A DNA stretch of 64,000 nucleotides, taken from assembly GCA_032907525.1 (NCBI GenBank), contig JAJJPM010000039.1, positions 1-64,000 of the forward strand, read 5' to 3'. Positions 36,402 through 43,722 of this stretch are shown here, piece after piece (position 1 is the stretch's first letter; every line of letters begins with the position of its first letter). The notes beneath the pieces are model-generated. The model did no database searches, was not told where the DNA came from, and worked only from the letters and a program-made list of their open reading frames with translations. Both the position numbers and the translations under genes were made by a program. This stretch comes from JAHJQQ01 sp032907525 (GTDB lineage Bacteria > Pseudomonadota > Gammaproteobacteria > Thiohalobacterales > Thiohalobacteraceae).

Positions 36402-36838
36402 GTCCGACTGCGCTCGCCGAGCCAGGGACGCTCCGGTCGAGTCAACGGAGCTCATAATTCAACCCCTGATCGTCACCGATTTTCAGTCTGGTATCGGACA
36501 TCCGGATGGCTCGTGCAACTGCGCGAGGCCAATGCGGCACACCGGTCGCCTGCCGCTCCCACGTTATGTAGGACAAACTCCGATAAACGAATTGGCCTCC
36601 ACGCCGTCAGGAGGACGAGGTGCGCGCTGATTTCCATCCTGATATGGGAGAGGGACGATGAGGCTCAACAACAGGACGTTGGCCGGATTTGTCGGTAGCA
36701 ACGCGATGCCGGGTCACACGAGCCTCACGCAATTCTCCAGGCCCCGTTCTCGTATGCTCTCCGAAGCCTCCGTGCGGTCGAACAGAGCGGTGCGGCGCCC
36801 GGCAATAACTACCAAAGATAACGAGAGGGGAGTCGATC
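36402..36838. other. Gap between the Tad operon and the exported-protein genes
   Basis: 437 bp. It contains the TAGG site at 36569. At 36658 an ATG follows GGGAGAGGGACG and opens MRLNNRTLAGFVG, which looks like the start of an exported protein but then turns into unlikely sequence and continues in another frame across the next gene. That piece may be a relic. A strong GAGAGGGGAG lies ahead of the next start. Confidence 0.5.
36569..36588 (+). promoter_or_regulatory. TAGGA...CCGATA motif, site B
   Basis: TAGGACAAACTCCGATAAAC shares TAGGAC, the 7-base spacer and CCNATA with site A at 24508. GATAAA could be a -10. It lies about 250 bp before the exported protein at 36839. The role is inferred only from recurrence. 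Confidence 0.35.
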
Positions 36839-37735
36839 ATGAAAATGAAGCAACTTGCATTGGCGGGGATGGTGGCGGCGTCGGTGGGGCATATGCCCGA
36901 AGTATCCGCTCTGACTGCAATGACCGTCGCCATGGATTTCAAGGGCTATGTCACCATGCTGGACCCCACCGGAGGGTTCGTCCAGAACATCAGTTTTCTG
37001 AGCGAGCCGAAATATCAAGGCCGCCGCACCCCGATTGCCGGGCGCATGGTGATGGACATCACCGAAACGGGCCTGGTCGGTTCTGCCACTTTCGAGCCCT
37101 TCCTGTTCTTCGGTATCCAGGCCAGTGGACGTGATGTCTCGTTCGTTCCGGAGGACAACCTGTTCGGCACTCCCCTCCCGTCGAATACGCTGCTCGTCGG
37201 CAACATGCTGTTCGATTTCGGCCCTACCACAGGCATCCCCGTGAGCATCGTCCTGGACATGGGCAATCTGAGCACGGCCCTGATGAGTTCGAGTGTCGGC
37301 GACGTCATTACGGGCTTGATGACCGCGGCCAGTGACAACACCACGTATACCAATCCGGACGGGACAAAGGGTACTGCACCGCTGGGTCCGGTCGTCGTGG
37401 CGACCACCACCTGGGACACCACTGATGCCGATACGGACGGTGACGGCCAGCCCGGACCGGTCGTCATGAACACCAATCCCAGCGGCACCGTTCCTCTACT
37501 CGTCGATACGGTAGTGGACATGACCAACGGCGATGTCGGCATCGGCGGCAGCCCCATGCGTGCCGGCCCCTTCACCGGCTTCAATGCGAATTTCGACATC
37601 ACCGAGATCACGGTGACTTGTGTCGGTCTGCTGGGGAACTGCGCGCTCCCGGTTCCGCCCCTGCCTCTGTCGGCGGAGCCGGTGGAACCTGTGCGGAACC
37701 TTCTGGGCGGGCTCGTCAAGAAGCTCGGGCTCTGA
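36839..37735 (+). CDS. Exported protein of unknown function
   Basis: 298 residues with a probable signal peptide (cleavage near EVSALTAM). The mature part is Thr-, Gly- and Asp-rich with alternating beta-like stretches and an Asp-rich TTDADTDGDGQPGP segment that could bind calcium. The C-terminus is PVPPLPLSAEPVEPVRNLLGG then VKKLGL. I do not recognise the family. It may be a surface or filament-associated protein working with the adjacent Tad operon. A strong ribosome site precedes the start. Confidence 0.7.
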   Translation: MKMKQLALAGMVAASVGHMPEVSALTAMTVAMDFKGYVTMLDPTGGFVQNISFLSEPKYQGRRTPIAGRMVMDITETGLVGSATFEPFLFFGIQASGRDVSFVPEDNLFGTPLPSNTLLVGNMLFDFGPTTGIPVSIVLDMGNLSTALMSSSVGDVITGLMTAASDNTTYTNPDGTKGTAPLGPVVVATTTWDTTDADTDGDGQPGPVVMNTNPSGTVPLLVDTVVDMTNGDVGIGGSPMRAGPFTGFNANFDITEITVTCVGLLGNCALPVPPLPLSAEPVEPVRNLLGGLVKKLGL

Positions 37736-37867
37736 GCGGAATCCAGACGGAATCCGGCATCGCCGGTCTGAAGACAGGCAGGGACATGGCGAGTGTAACA
37801 TCGGCAATCCGGCCGGACATGGCCGGCCCGTAAGAAGAATGCGCCATCAGGCGGAGGAGACATAATA

Positions 37868-38470
37868 ATGAGCGATACGCACCACACCCTATCTGCACGC
37901 TGCCGCGCATTCACGGCAGCCCTCGTGCTTTCAGCCGCGACCGGTACTTCGCATGCCGCCATCGTGTTGAGCAGTTACAACGAGACGGCTAATTCGTTCG
38001 AGGCCATTTTCGCTTTCACACCGGACATCACGCCCTTGGATGCCGAGATCACCGGTCTGGGAAATTGGACCGCGACCCTTACTCAGACCTATATCCCCGG
38101 CATACCTCTGATTTCGTCGGCACAATATACCTTCGCCTGGGCGGGTGCACATCTTGCCACGCCGCACCCTGGTGAGCTGCCGTTGCTGCTGGCCGATCTC
38201 GGCACCTGTACGGTCGATGCCGGCAGTCTGACCGGTACGTTCTGCGACACGACCACGCAGATCCCGCACCTCGACCTGGACAACCTGCTGTACCAGCACT
38301 ACGACGAATATCATTTCTGGCTGGAGCTGGTCAGCGGCGGCGGGTATGCGTACCTCACGGGCACTCACGTCGGCGAGGTACCGGTTCCTGCGGCCGCCTG
38401 GCTGTTCGGCTCCGGGCTGGCGGGACTGATGGCGGCCGGGCGCAGGAAGCGCGGTTCGATCCGCGGGTAG
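37868..38470 (+). CDS. Exported protein with VPxPA-type C-terminal sorting signal
   Basis: 200 residues with a signal peptide (AALVLSAATGTSHA). The mature part has a beta-rich domain with two cysteines (LGTCTVDAGSLTGTFC) that may pair. The C-terminus VPVPAAAWLFGSGLAGLMAA followed by GRRKR has the short motif, single membrane helix and basic tail of PEP-CTERM/VPLPA sorting signals handled by exosortases. No exosortase is in the window. GGAGG lies before the ATG, and two terminators lie downstream. Confidence 0.78.
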   Translation: MSDTHHTLSARCRAFTAALVLSAATGTSHAAIVLSSYNETANSFEAIFAFTPDITPLDAEITGLGNWTATLTQTYIPGIPLISSAQYTFAWAGAHLATPHPGELPLLLADLGTCTVDAGSLTGTFCDTTTQIPHLDLDNLLYQHYDEYHFWLELVSGGGYAYLTGTHVGEVPVPAAAWLFGSGLAGLMAAGRRKRGSIRG

Positions 38471-38474
38471 TCCG

Positions 38475-38503
38475 GGCTCCCGGGGCACCGGGAGCCGTTT
38501 TCC
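38475..38503 (+). terminator. Hairpin terminator after the sorting-signal protein
   Basis: A perfect 9-bp stem (38475-38483 with 38488-38496, 4-nt loop) is followed by GTTTTC. It lies 4 bp past the stop codon. Confidence 0.7.
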
Positions 38504-38517
38504 CCCTCGGAGGTGGT

Positions 38518-38556
38518 GGAGAGGGTGTGCCATGTGCACACCTCTCCGTTTTTTTT
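38518..38556 (+). terminator. Strong hairpin terminator
   Basis: A 12-bp stem with one bulge (38518-38530 with 38536-38547) is followed by G and eight T. It ends rightward transcription from the exported-protein genes just before the convergent pyrK-like gene. Confidence 0.85.
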
Positions 38557-38564
38557 CGGCGTGT

Positions 38565-39455
38565 TCAGGCGACGAACACCTGCCGCGCATCGAACACCGG
38601 CCCGTCCACGCACACGCGCTTCATCGCCGGCCCGTCCTCGGTCTCCACGCGCACGGCGCAGCCGGCACAGCCGCCGACGGCGCAGGCCATGAACTCCTCC
38701 AGCGACACCTGGCAGGGCAGATCGAACTCGCGCGCGAGCGCCGCGGTGGTGGCGAGCATCGGGTGCGGGCCGCAGGCGAAGATCTCCACTTCCCTTCGCT
38801 GTGAATCGCTCAGGCCATTCAGCCAGGCGCGCGCGAGCTCGGTGATGTAGCCTTCGAAGCAGCCGGGGTAGCCCCGCAGGCTGGCCAGCCGGGAGGGGAT
38901 GCCCCAGTCCTCCAGCAGCGGCATGGCGGCGATGACGCCTTCGGGTGTCCCGGGCACGAGGATGCGGGACGGTTGCGTGCGGAACGGGAACGGCACTTCC
39001 GAACCCATCAGCACCAGCGGTTGCCAATGCCCATCCGCCTTCAGTTGTTCGGCGAGAAAGATCATCGGCGGTATGCCGACGCCGCCGCCCATCAGCAGCG
39101 CGCGCGGCCGGTCGCGGTGCGGTTCGAACGGCTTGCCGATCGGCCCCATCACGCTGATCCGCTCGCCGGCCCTGCGTCGCGCCAGCAGCCGTGTGCCCTG
39201 GCCGACCGCCTTGTACAGAAACTCCACCCAGCCGGCCCCGGGGTCGACGCGCATGATCGACAGCGGGCGGCGCATGGGGAGTTCCGGGCCGCAGGTGATG
39301 TGCGCGAAGCTGCCGGGCCGGGCGTTGGCGGCACAATGTGGCGCCTGCACGCGCAGGATGTGCTGGTCGCCGGCATGGGCCTGATGAGAGAGGATCTCGG
39401 CATCCTCGACGAAGATGGTGCCGCGGTGCGGGCGGGAGACGGCTGGGCTGGTCAT
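38565..39455 (-). CDS. PyrK-like FAD/[2Fe-2S] oxidoreductase (dihydroorotate dehydrogenase electron transfer subunit type)
   Basis: 296 residues. A ferredoxin-reductase-type FAD domain (MRRPLSIMRVD), an NAD-binding domain (ALLMGGGVGIPPMIFLAEQL) and a C-terminal [2Fe-2S] site (MACAVGGCAGCAV...KRVC, four Cys in the PyrK pattern). PyrK passes electrons from PyrDB to NAD in class 1B enzymes, yet no pyrD is adjacent. It may serve another dehydrogenase. The ATG at 39455 fits the domain start; its ribosome site is poor. Confidence 0.82.
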   Translation of the reverse strand: MTSPAVSRPHRGTIFVEDAEILSHQAHAGDQHILRVQAPHCAANARPGSFAHITCGPELPMRRPLSIMRVDPGAGWVEFLYKAVGQGTRLLARRRAGERISVMGPIGKPFEPHRDRPRALLMGGGVGIPPMIFLAEQLKADGHWQPLVLMGSEVPFPFRTQPSRILVPGTPEGVIAAMPLLEDWGIPSRLASLRGYPGCFEGYITELARAWLNGLSDSQRREVEIFACGPHPMLATTAALAREFDLPCQVSLEEFMACAVGGCAGCAVRVETEDGPAMKRVCVDGPVFDARQVFVA

Positions 39456-39524
39456 GTGGGTCGAATATCCGGGTGTCGCGGTGCCGTGCAAAGGTACCAG
39501 ATTACGGGGGAAACCACGATAGGA

Positions 39525-39773
39525 GTGAGGAGTGAGGAGTGAGGAGTGAAGGAGTGAGGAGTGAGGAGTGAGGAGTGAAAAAGCTTGGCCACGGAATCCA
39601 CGGAACAACACGGAAAAATCCTTTGCGCAAAAAGCGGTCCCGGCGACACCGCCACTGCAACCCGATCCTCCGAGGCCATACCCTCGTGGTTTTTGCCCAA
39701 TAATTGCTTCCGTGTTGTTCCGTGGATTCCGTGGCTATCGAATAGGGTTCTTCCCTCACTCTTCACTCTCTCC
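39525..39773. repeat. Composite repeat between the pirin and pyrK-like genes
   Basis: A tandem run of GAGTGAG/GAGTGAA-type units (39525-39580) is followed by a hairpin with perfect 28-bp arms (39588-39615 and 39708-39735) built from CACGGAA units, then complementary CTCACTC-type sequence (about 39753-39773) that reaches into the pirin 3' end. The loop holds no gene. The same two-layer design occurs at 1481-1681. It fills most of the 307-bp gap (39456-39762). Confidence 0.85.
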
Positions 39774-40608
39774 GCACCAGCCGACCGTCGCGGTAGTCGG
39801 CGAAGGCCTGCTCGATTTCTTCGCGCGTGTTCATGACGAAGGGGCCGTACTGGACGATGGGTTCGCCGATGGGTCGGCCGCTGACCAGGATGAAGCGCGC
39901 GCCTTCCTCGCCGGCGGCCATCTCCACGCGTTCGCCCGGCCCGAGCACGGCGAAGTGATGTCGCGGCACCGGCTGCCCCGCGATCGCCGCCCCGCCCTCG
40001 AAGACATAGATGAACGCATTGTGGTCGGCATCCGCCGCGCTCCGGCGAATGAACTGCGCATCGGACGCCAGTTCCACATCCAGATACTGCAGACGGGTGA
40101 GCGGATCGTCGATGGGGCCCTGCACGCCGGCATGCTCGCCGGCCAGTACCCGCACCCGTGCCCCCGGCGCCTCGTGCACCGGGATCGCCTCGGGCGCGAT
40201 GTCCTGATACGCGGGGTCGCTCATCTTGTGCGCCGCCGGCAGATTGATCCAGAGCTGAAAACCGCGCATCAGCCCGCCGGTCTGGCGCGGCATCTCGGAG
40301 TGGATCACGCCGCGGGCCGCCTTCATCCACTGGGCGCCGCCGGTGCGCAGGTCGCCCTCGTTGCCCATGCTGTCGCGGTGCAGCATATGGCCGTCGAGCA
40401 TATAGGTCAGGGTGACGAAGCCGCGGTGCGGATGATCCGGAAATCCGGCGATATAGTCGTCCGGATCGTCGCTGGAGAAGTGGTCCAGCAGCAGAAACGG
40501 ATCCAGATGGCGCACCGTGGGCGTACCGAGGGTGCGGTGTACGGTCACGCCCGCGCCCTCGGTCACCTCGTGGGCACGTACCAGCCGGGTGATGCCGCGC
40601 GTATCCAT
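39763..40608 (-). CDS. Pirin family protein
   Basis: 281 residues of bicupin fold. The N-terminal cupin has the iron-site signature PHRGFVTLTYMLDGHMLHRDS and, further on, GGAQWMKAARGVIHSEMP. Bacterial pirins are non-haem iron proteins, some with quercetinase activity or redox-sensing roles. It starts 13 bp after yceI in the azoR-cybB-yceI-pirin operon, which points to a redox or quinone response. Its last codons overlap repeat sequence. Confidence 0.9.
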   Translation of the reverse strand: MDTRGITRLVRAHEVTEGAGVTVHRTLGTPTVRHLDPFLLLDHFSSDDPDDYIAGFPDHPHRGFVTLTYMLDGHMLHRDSMGNEGDLRTGGAQWMKAARGVIHSEMPRQTGGLMRGFQLWINLPAAHKMSDPAYQDIAPEAIPVHEAPGARVRVLAGEHAGVQGPIDDPLTRLQYLDVELASDAQFIRRSAADADHNAFIYVFEGGAAIAGQPVPRHHFAVLGPGERVEMAAGEEGARFILVSGRPIGEPIVQYGPFVMNTREEIEQAFADYRDGRLVRRE

Positions 40609-40621
40609 AAGACCTCCTCGC

Positions 40622-41200
40622 CTATTGGCGGATGCCCTCTACCGAGAGTGTCAACTCGACTTCCTGGGATGCCGGTCCGAGATCGCGGGTGATGCCGAAA
40701 TCGGCGAGCTTCAGCCTGGTCGTGCCGAAGAAACCGGCGCGATAGCCGCCCCAGGGATCCTCGCCCTGACCGATGTGTTCGACGTCGATCACGACCGTGC
40801 GGGTCACGCCATGCAGGGTGAGGTCGCCGGTCAGCACGGCCTTGCCGTCGCCCTTGTCCTCGAAGCCGGTGCTGACGAAGCGTGCCTGCGGGAATTTCTT
40901 GACGTCGAGGAAATCTTCGCTGCGCAGATGCTTGTCGCGCTCGGCATGATTCGAATCGATACTCGCCGTGTCGATGGTGACCTCCACCTTGTTGGCCGAG
41001 GGATTCTTCTCGTCATAGGTGAACTTGCCGTCGAACTCGTTGAAGCGGCCGTACAGCCAGCTGTAGCCCAGGTGCTGGATGCGGAACTGGATGAAGGCGT
41101 GCGCCCCCTCGGTGTCGATGGCGTAGTCGGCGGCCGGCGCCAGGGTCGGCAGGCTCAGGGCGGCGGCGAGGGTGGTACCGAGGAAGAATGACTTGCGCAT
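40622..41200 (-). CDS. YceI family periplasmic protein
   Basis: 192 residues with a signal peptide (SFFLGTTLAAALSLPTLAPAA) and a lipocalin-like YceI domain (YAIDTEGAHAFIQFRIQHLGYSWLYGRFNEFDG, LTGDLTLHGVTRTVVIDVE) that binds polyisoprenoids in the family. AAGGAG lies before the ATG at 41200. It follows the cytochrome b561 gene by 38 bp, a common yceI-cybB pairing. Confidence 0.92.
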   Translation of the reverse strand: MRKSFFLGTTLAAALSLPTLAPAADYAIDTEGAHAFIQFRIQHLGYSWLYGRFNEFDGKFTYDEKNPSANKVEVTIDTASIDSNHAERDKHLRSEDFLDVKKFPQARFVSTGFEDKGDGKAVLTGDLTLHGVTRTVVIDVEHIGQGEDPWGGYRAGFFGTTRLKLADFGITRDLGPASQEVELTLSVEGIRQ

Positions 41201-41238
41201 GATGGTGCACTCCTTGTTGGGTGGCGTTGATCGAGGAA

Positions 41239-41787
41239 TCAGTTCTTGCGGCCGAGCATGCGTCGGAGCGTGCGATCGCGGTCGATGAAATGGTGCTTCA
41301 GGGCAGCGAGCGCATGCAGCGCGGCCAACCCGACGAGTCCGAAGGCGAGCAGTTCGTGGATCTCGCCGGCGATATCCTCCTGGTTGTCGAGACCGCTGAT
41401 CAGGGCCGGCACACTGAACAGGCCGAAGACATCGATGGGGCGGCCATCGGCGGTGGAGATCAGATAGCCGGCTATCGTCACGGCGAACAGCAGCAGGTAC
41501 AGCGCCGCGTGGGTGATGCGGGCCAGCCGCCGTTCCCACGGCGCATGTGTCGGCTCGGGTTGCGGCACGGGATCCAGGCGGCGCCATGCCAACCGGAAGG
41601 TCACGACGAGGAACAGCAGGATGCCGATTCCCTTGTGCAGATCCGGCCCACGCTTGTACCAGGCGTCGTAATAATCCAGTTCGGTCATCCACAGCCCGAG
41701 ACCGAACAGGCCGATCACGGCGAGCGCCACAAGCCAATGCAGTGCGATGGCGACCACGCCGTAGTCTGTCGAAGTGTTTCTGAGCAC
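41239..41787 (-). CDS. Cytochrome b561 (CybB family)
   Basis: An inner-membrane dihaem cytochrome of 182 residues with four hydrophobic helices. Candidate haem-ligand His lie in IALHWLVAL, DLHKGIGILLFL and the later ALHALAALKHHFIDRD region. It may move electrons between quinol and periplasmic acceptors; YceI as a partner is suggested by context only. The start is GTG with AAGGA about 9 bases upstream. Confidence 0.9.
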   Translation of the reverse strand: MLRNTSTDYGVVAIALHWLVALAVIGLFGLGLWMTELDYYDAWYKRGPDLHKGIGILLFLVVTFRLAWRRLDPVPQPEPTHAPWERRLARITHAALYLLLFAVTIAGYLISTADGRPIDVFGLFSVPALISGLDNQEDIAGEIHELLAFGLVGLAALHALAALKHHFIDRDRTLRRMLGRKN

Positions 41788-41830
41788 GGGTGCCAGTCCT
41801 TGTATCGGATATCGGTCGCGTCGTGCGCGC

Positions 41831-42448
41831 TCAGGCGGCCGTCGCGGGCAGCAGTTCGCCGATCCGTCGCCGCGCCCGGCTTACGGCATCGCTGCGCAGC
41901 ATGGCCTGATCGGCGGCGATGACCTCCACGTCGGTGATGCCGAGGAAGCCCAGCACCTGCCGCAGGTAGCCGCTCGCGAAGTCCGTCGGCCCGCCGGCCG
42001 CCACGCCGCCGCTGGCCAGCACCACATAGGCGCGCTTGCCCTTGAGCAGCCCTTGCGGGCCGTTCTCGCTGTAGCGGAACGTGACGCGGGCGCGCGCCAC
42101 CAGATCGATCCATGCCTTGAGCGCGGCCGGCACACCGAAGTTGTAGACCGGCACGCCCAGGATGACCACGTCCGCAGCCGTCAGTTCCGCAATCAGTTGA
42201 TCGGAATAGGCCAGAGCCGCCCGCTGCGCGGCGGTGCGCGTCTGCGGTTCGGTGGTGTTCGCGGCGATCCAGTCGGCGTCCAGCAGCGGGGGCGGGCTCA
42301 GTGCCAGGTCGCGGGTGATGACCGGCAGGCGGCCGTGGCGCTCGCGCAGGGCGTCGATCAGCGCGTCGGTCAACTGGCGGGTGGTCGAGCCCTCGTAGCG
42401 GGCGCTGGCGTCGACGCGCAGAACGGTCGGGTTGCTGGGGGTATGCAT
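41831..42448 (-). CDS. azoR: FMN-dependent NADH:quinone oxidoreductase / azoreductase
   Basis: A flavodoxin-fold enzyme of 205 residues that reduces quinones and azo compounds with NADH. Motifs: RVDASARYEGSTTRQLTDAL at the FMN phosphate loop, the PVYNFGVPAALKAWIDLVAR stretch and LASGGVAAGG. It is first in the leftward redox operon and divergent from a LysR regulator, a frequent arrangement for inducible azoR genes. Confidence 0.92.
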   Translation of the reverse strand: MHTPSNPTVLRVDASARYEGSTTRQLTDALIDALRERHGRLPVITRDLALSPPPLLDADWIAANTTEPQTRTAAQRAALAYSDQLIAELTAADVVILGVPVYNFGVPAALKAWIDLVARARVTFRYSENGPQGLLKGKRAYVVLASGGVAAGGPTDFASGYLRQVLGFLGITDVEVIAADQAMLRSDAVSRARRRIGELLPATAA

Positions 42449-42481
42449 GGCTGCTCCTGAATGTTTCGTAGTGTCTCGTAG

Positions 42482-42505
42482 GGGGACAGGTTTAAGCCTG
42501 TCCCC
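42482..42505. repeat. GGGGACAGG...CCTGTCCCC near-palindrome, copy 2
   Basis: Nine-bp arms around TTTAAG. It is the same family as the perfect palindromes at 1518 and 43641. It lies in the azoR-lysR intergenic gap. Confidence 0.8.
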
Positions 42506-42541
42506 GTCACGTCGGTGTTTCGATGGGGAGCAGTCTGAGCG

Positions 42542-42570
42542 TTGTCACTTTCAGGATAAAGATCTATTGT
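42542..42570 (+). promoter_or_regulatory. Candidate lysR promoter
   Basis: TTGTCA (42542-42547), a 17-base spacer and TATTGT (42565-42570). It lies directly ahead of the LysR gene and the inverted repeat at 42581. Confidence 0.5.
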
Positions 42571-42580
42571 ATGAACTCAC

Positions 42581-42599
42581 TGTTCTGAATATGAGAACA
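42581..42599. promoter_or_regulatory. Inverted repeat, probable LysR operator
   Basis: TGTTCT-N7-AGAACA is a perfect inverted repeat ending 2 bp before the lysR start codon and just past the candidate -10. The T-N11-A core of LysR boxes fits inside it. Position suggests autorepression; control of azoR from here is less clear. Confidence 0.5.
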
Positions 42600-42601
42600 A
42601 T

Positions 42602-43519
42602 ATGGACCGCTTCGAGGATATGCAGACCTTTGTGCGCGTGGTGGAGGCCGGCAGCCTGAGCGCGGCGGCCGACCAGCTGGGCGTCGCCAAGTCGGCCGTC
42701 AGTCGCCGGTTGAGCGAGCTGGAGAGCCGGCTCGGTGTTCAGCTGTTGCGCCGCACCACCCGCCGCCTCAGCCTCACCGACACCGGCCGCAGCTACTTCG
42801 ATCGCGTGCAGCGCATCCTCGCCGATGTGGAGGAGGCGGAGGCGGCGGTGTCGCAGGCGCACGGCACGCTGCAGGGAAGGCTGCGGGTCGCCGCGCCGCT
42901 GTCGTTTGGACTGCTGCATCTTGGCCCGGCGATCACCGAGTTCATGCAGCGCCACCCGCAGGTCCGGTTCGATCTGGATTTCAACGACCGTCAGGTCGAC
43001 CTGCTGGCCGAGGACATCGACGTCGCGATCCGTATCGCGCGGCTGGAGGACTCCAGTCTGGTTGCGCGGCGTCTGTGGAGCAGCCGGCTGGTGCTGTGCG
43101 CGAGTCCCGCGTACTTGCGCGAGCACGGCACCCCGGCCACGCCCGCCGATCTCGCCGACCACCAGGGACTGGTCTACAGCAACGCGGTGGACCCGGCGCA
43201 ATGGACACTGCACGGCCCGGACGGCCAGCCGCAGCGGGTGCGCGTGCAGGAACGACTGCGTTCGAACAATGGAGACTTTCTGTTCCGGGCGGCAGTCGCC
43301 GGCCACGGGCTGCTGCTGTCACCGAGCTTCATCGTCCATGAGTCGTTGCGCAGCGGCGAGCTGGTGCCGCTGCTGCCCGGCTATGCGCATGCGGAGATCC
43401 CGGCTTATGCGCTGTATCCGCAGACCCGTCATCTGTCGCAGCGGGTGCGTGCCTTCGTGGATTTCCTGGCCGAGCGCTTCGCCGGCGTGCCTTACTGGGA
43501 CCGCGATCTGCCGGTGTAG
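42602..43519 (+). CDS. LysR-family transcriptional regulator
   Basis: 305 residues. The N-terminal winged helix (MQTFVRVVEAGSLSAAADQLGVAKSAVSRRLSELESRLGV) is followed by an effector-binding domain (GRLRVAAPLSFGLLHLGPAITEFM, DVAIRIARLEDSSL). It resembles regulators of redox or aromatic stress genes. It is divergent from azoR and is the likely regulator of the azoR-cybB-yceI-pirin operon. Confidence 0.92.
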   Translation: MDRFEDMQTFVRVVEAGSLSAAADQLGVAKSAVSRRLSELESRLGVQLLRRTTRRLSLTDTGRSYFDRVQRILADVEEAEAAVSQAHGTLQGRLRVAAPLSFGLLHLGPAITEFMQRHPQVRFDLDFNDRQVDLLAEDIDVAIRIARLEDSSLVARRLWSSRLVLCASPAYLREHGTPATPADLADHQGLVYSNAVDPAQWTLHGPDGQPQRVRVQERLRSNNGDFLFRAAVAGHGLLLSPSFIVHESLRSGELVPLLPGYAHAEIPAYALYPQTRHLSQRVRAFVDFLAERFAGVPYWDRDLPV

Positions 43520-43638
43520 GCCGCTTCGGGTGCGGTGTTCCGAAAAAATGGGTCACGAAACCCACGAAGCGATCTGATGCGGCAAACCCATTTTGGGAAC
43601 CGCATATTACCCGAAGAGTGAAGTATCCATAAGGACAG

Positions 43639-43666
43639 AGGGGGACAGACTTAAGTCTGTCCCCCT
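43639..43666. repeat. GGGGACAG...CTGTCCCC palindrome, copy 3, with adjacent GC repeat
   Basis: The 24-bp core (43641-43664) is identical to the copy at 1518 and extends two more base pairs on each side. It is followed at about 43670-43712 by GC-rich sequence with CTTGCGAGCGC, the same string seen near 655. The rest of the 43520-43722 gap shows only a short GGGTCACGAAACCC-type hairpin. Confidence 0.85.
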
Positions 43667-43722
43667 AGGCCGCACGAGCGGGCTTGCGAGCGCTGAACGC
43701 CCGCAGGGCGGCCCCGCCCTGT

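Noticed and set aside
39525..39580. Tandem GAGTGAG units as a possible CRISPR array
   Set aside because: The units are contiguous and very short, with no spacers and no cas genes nearby.
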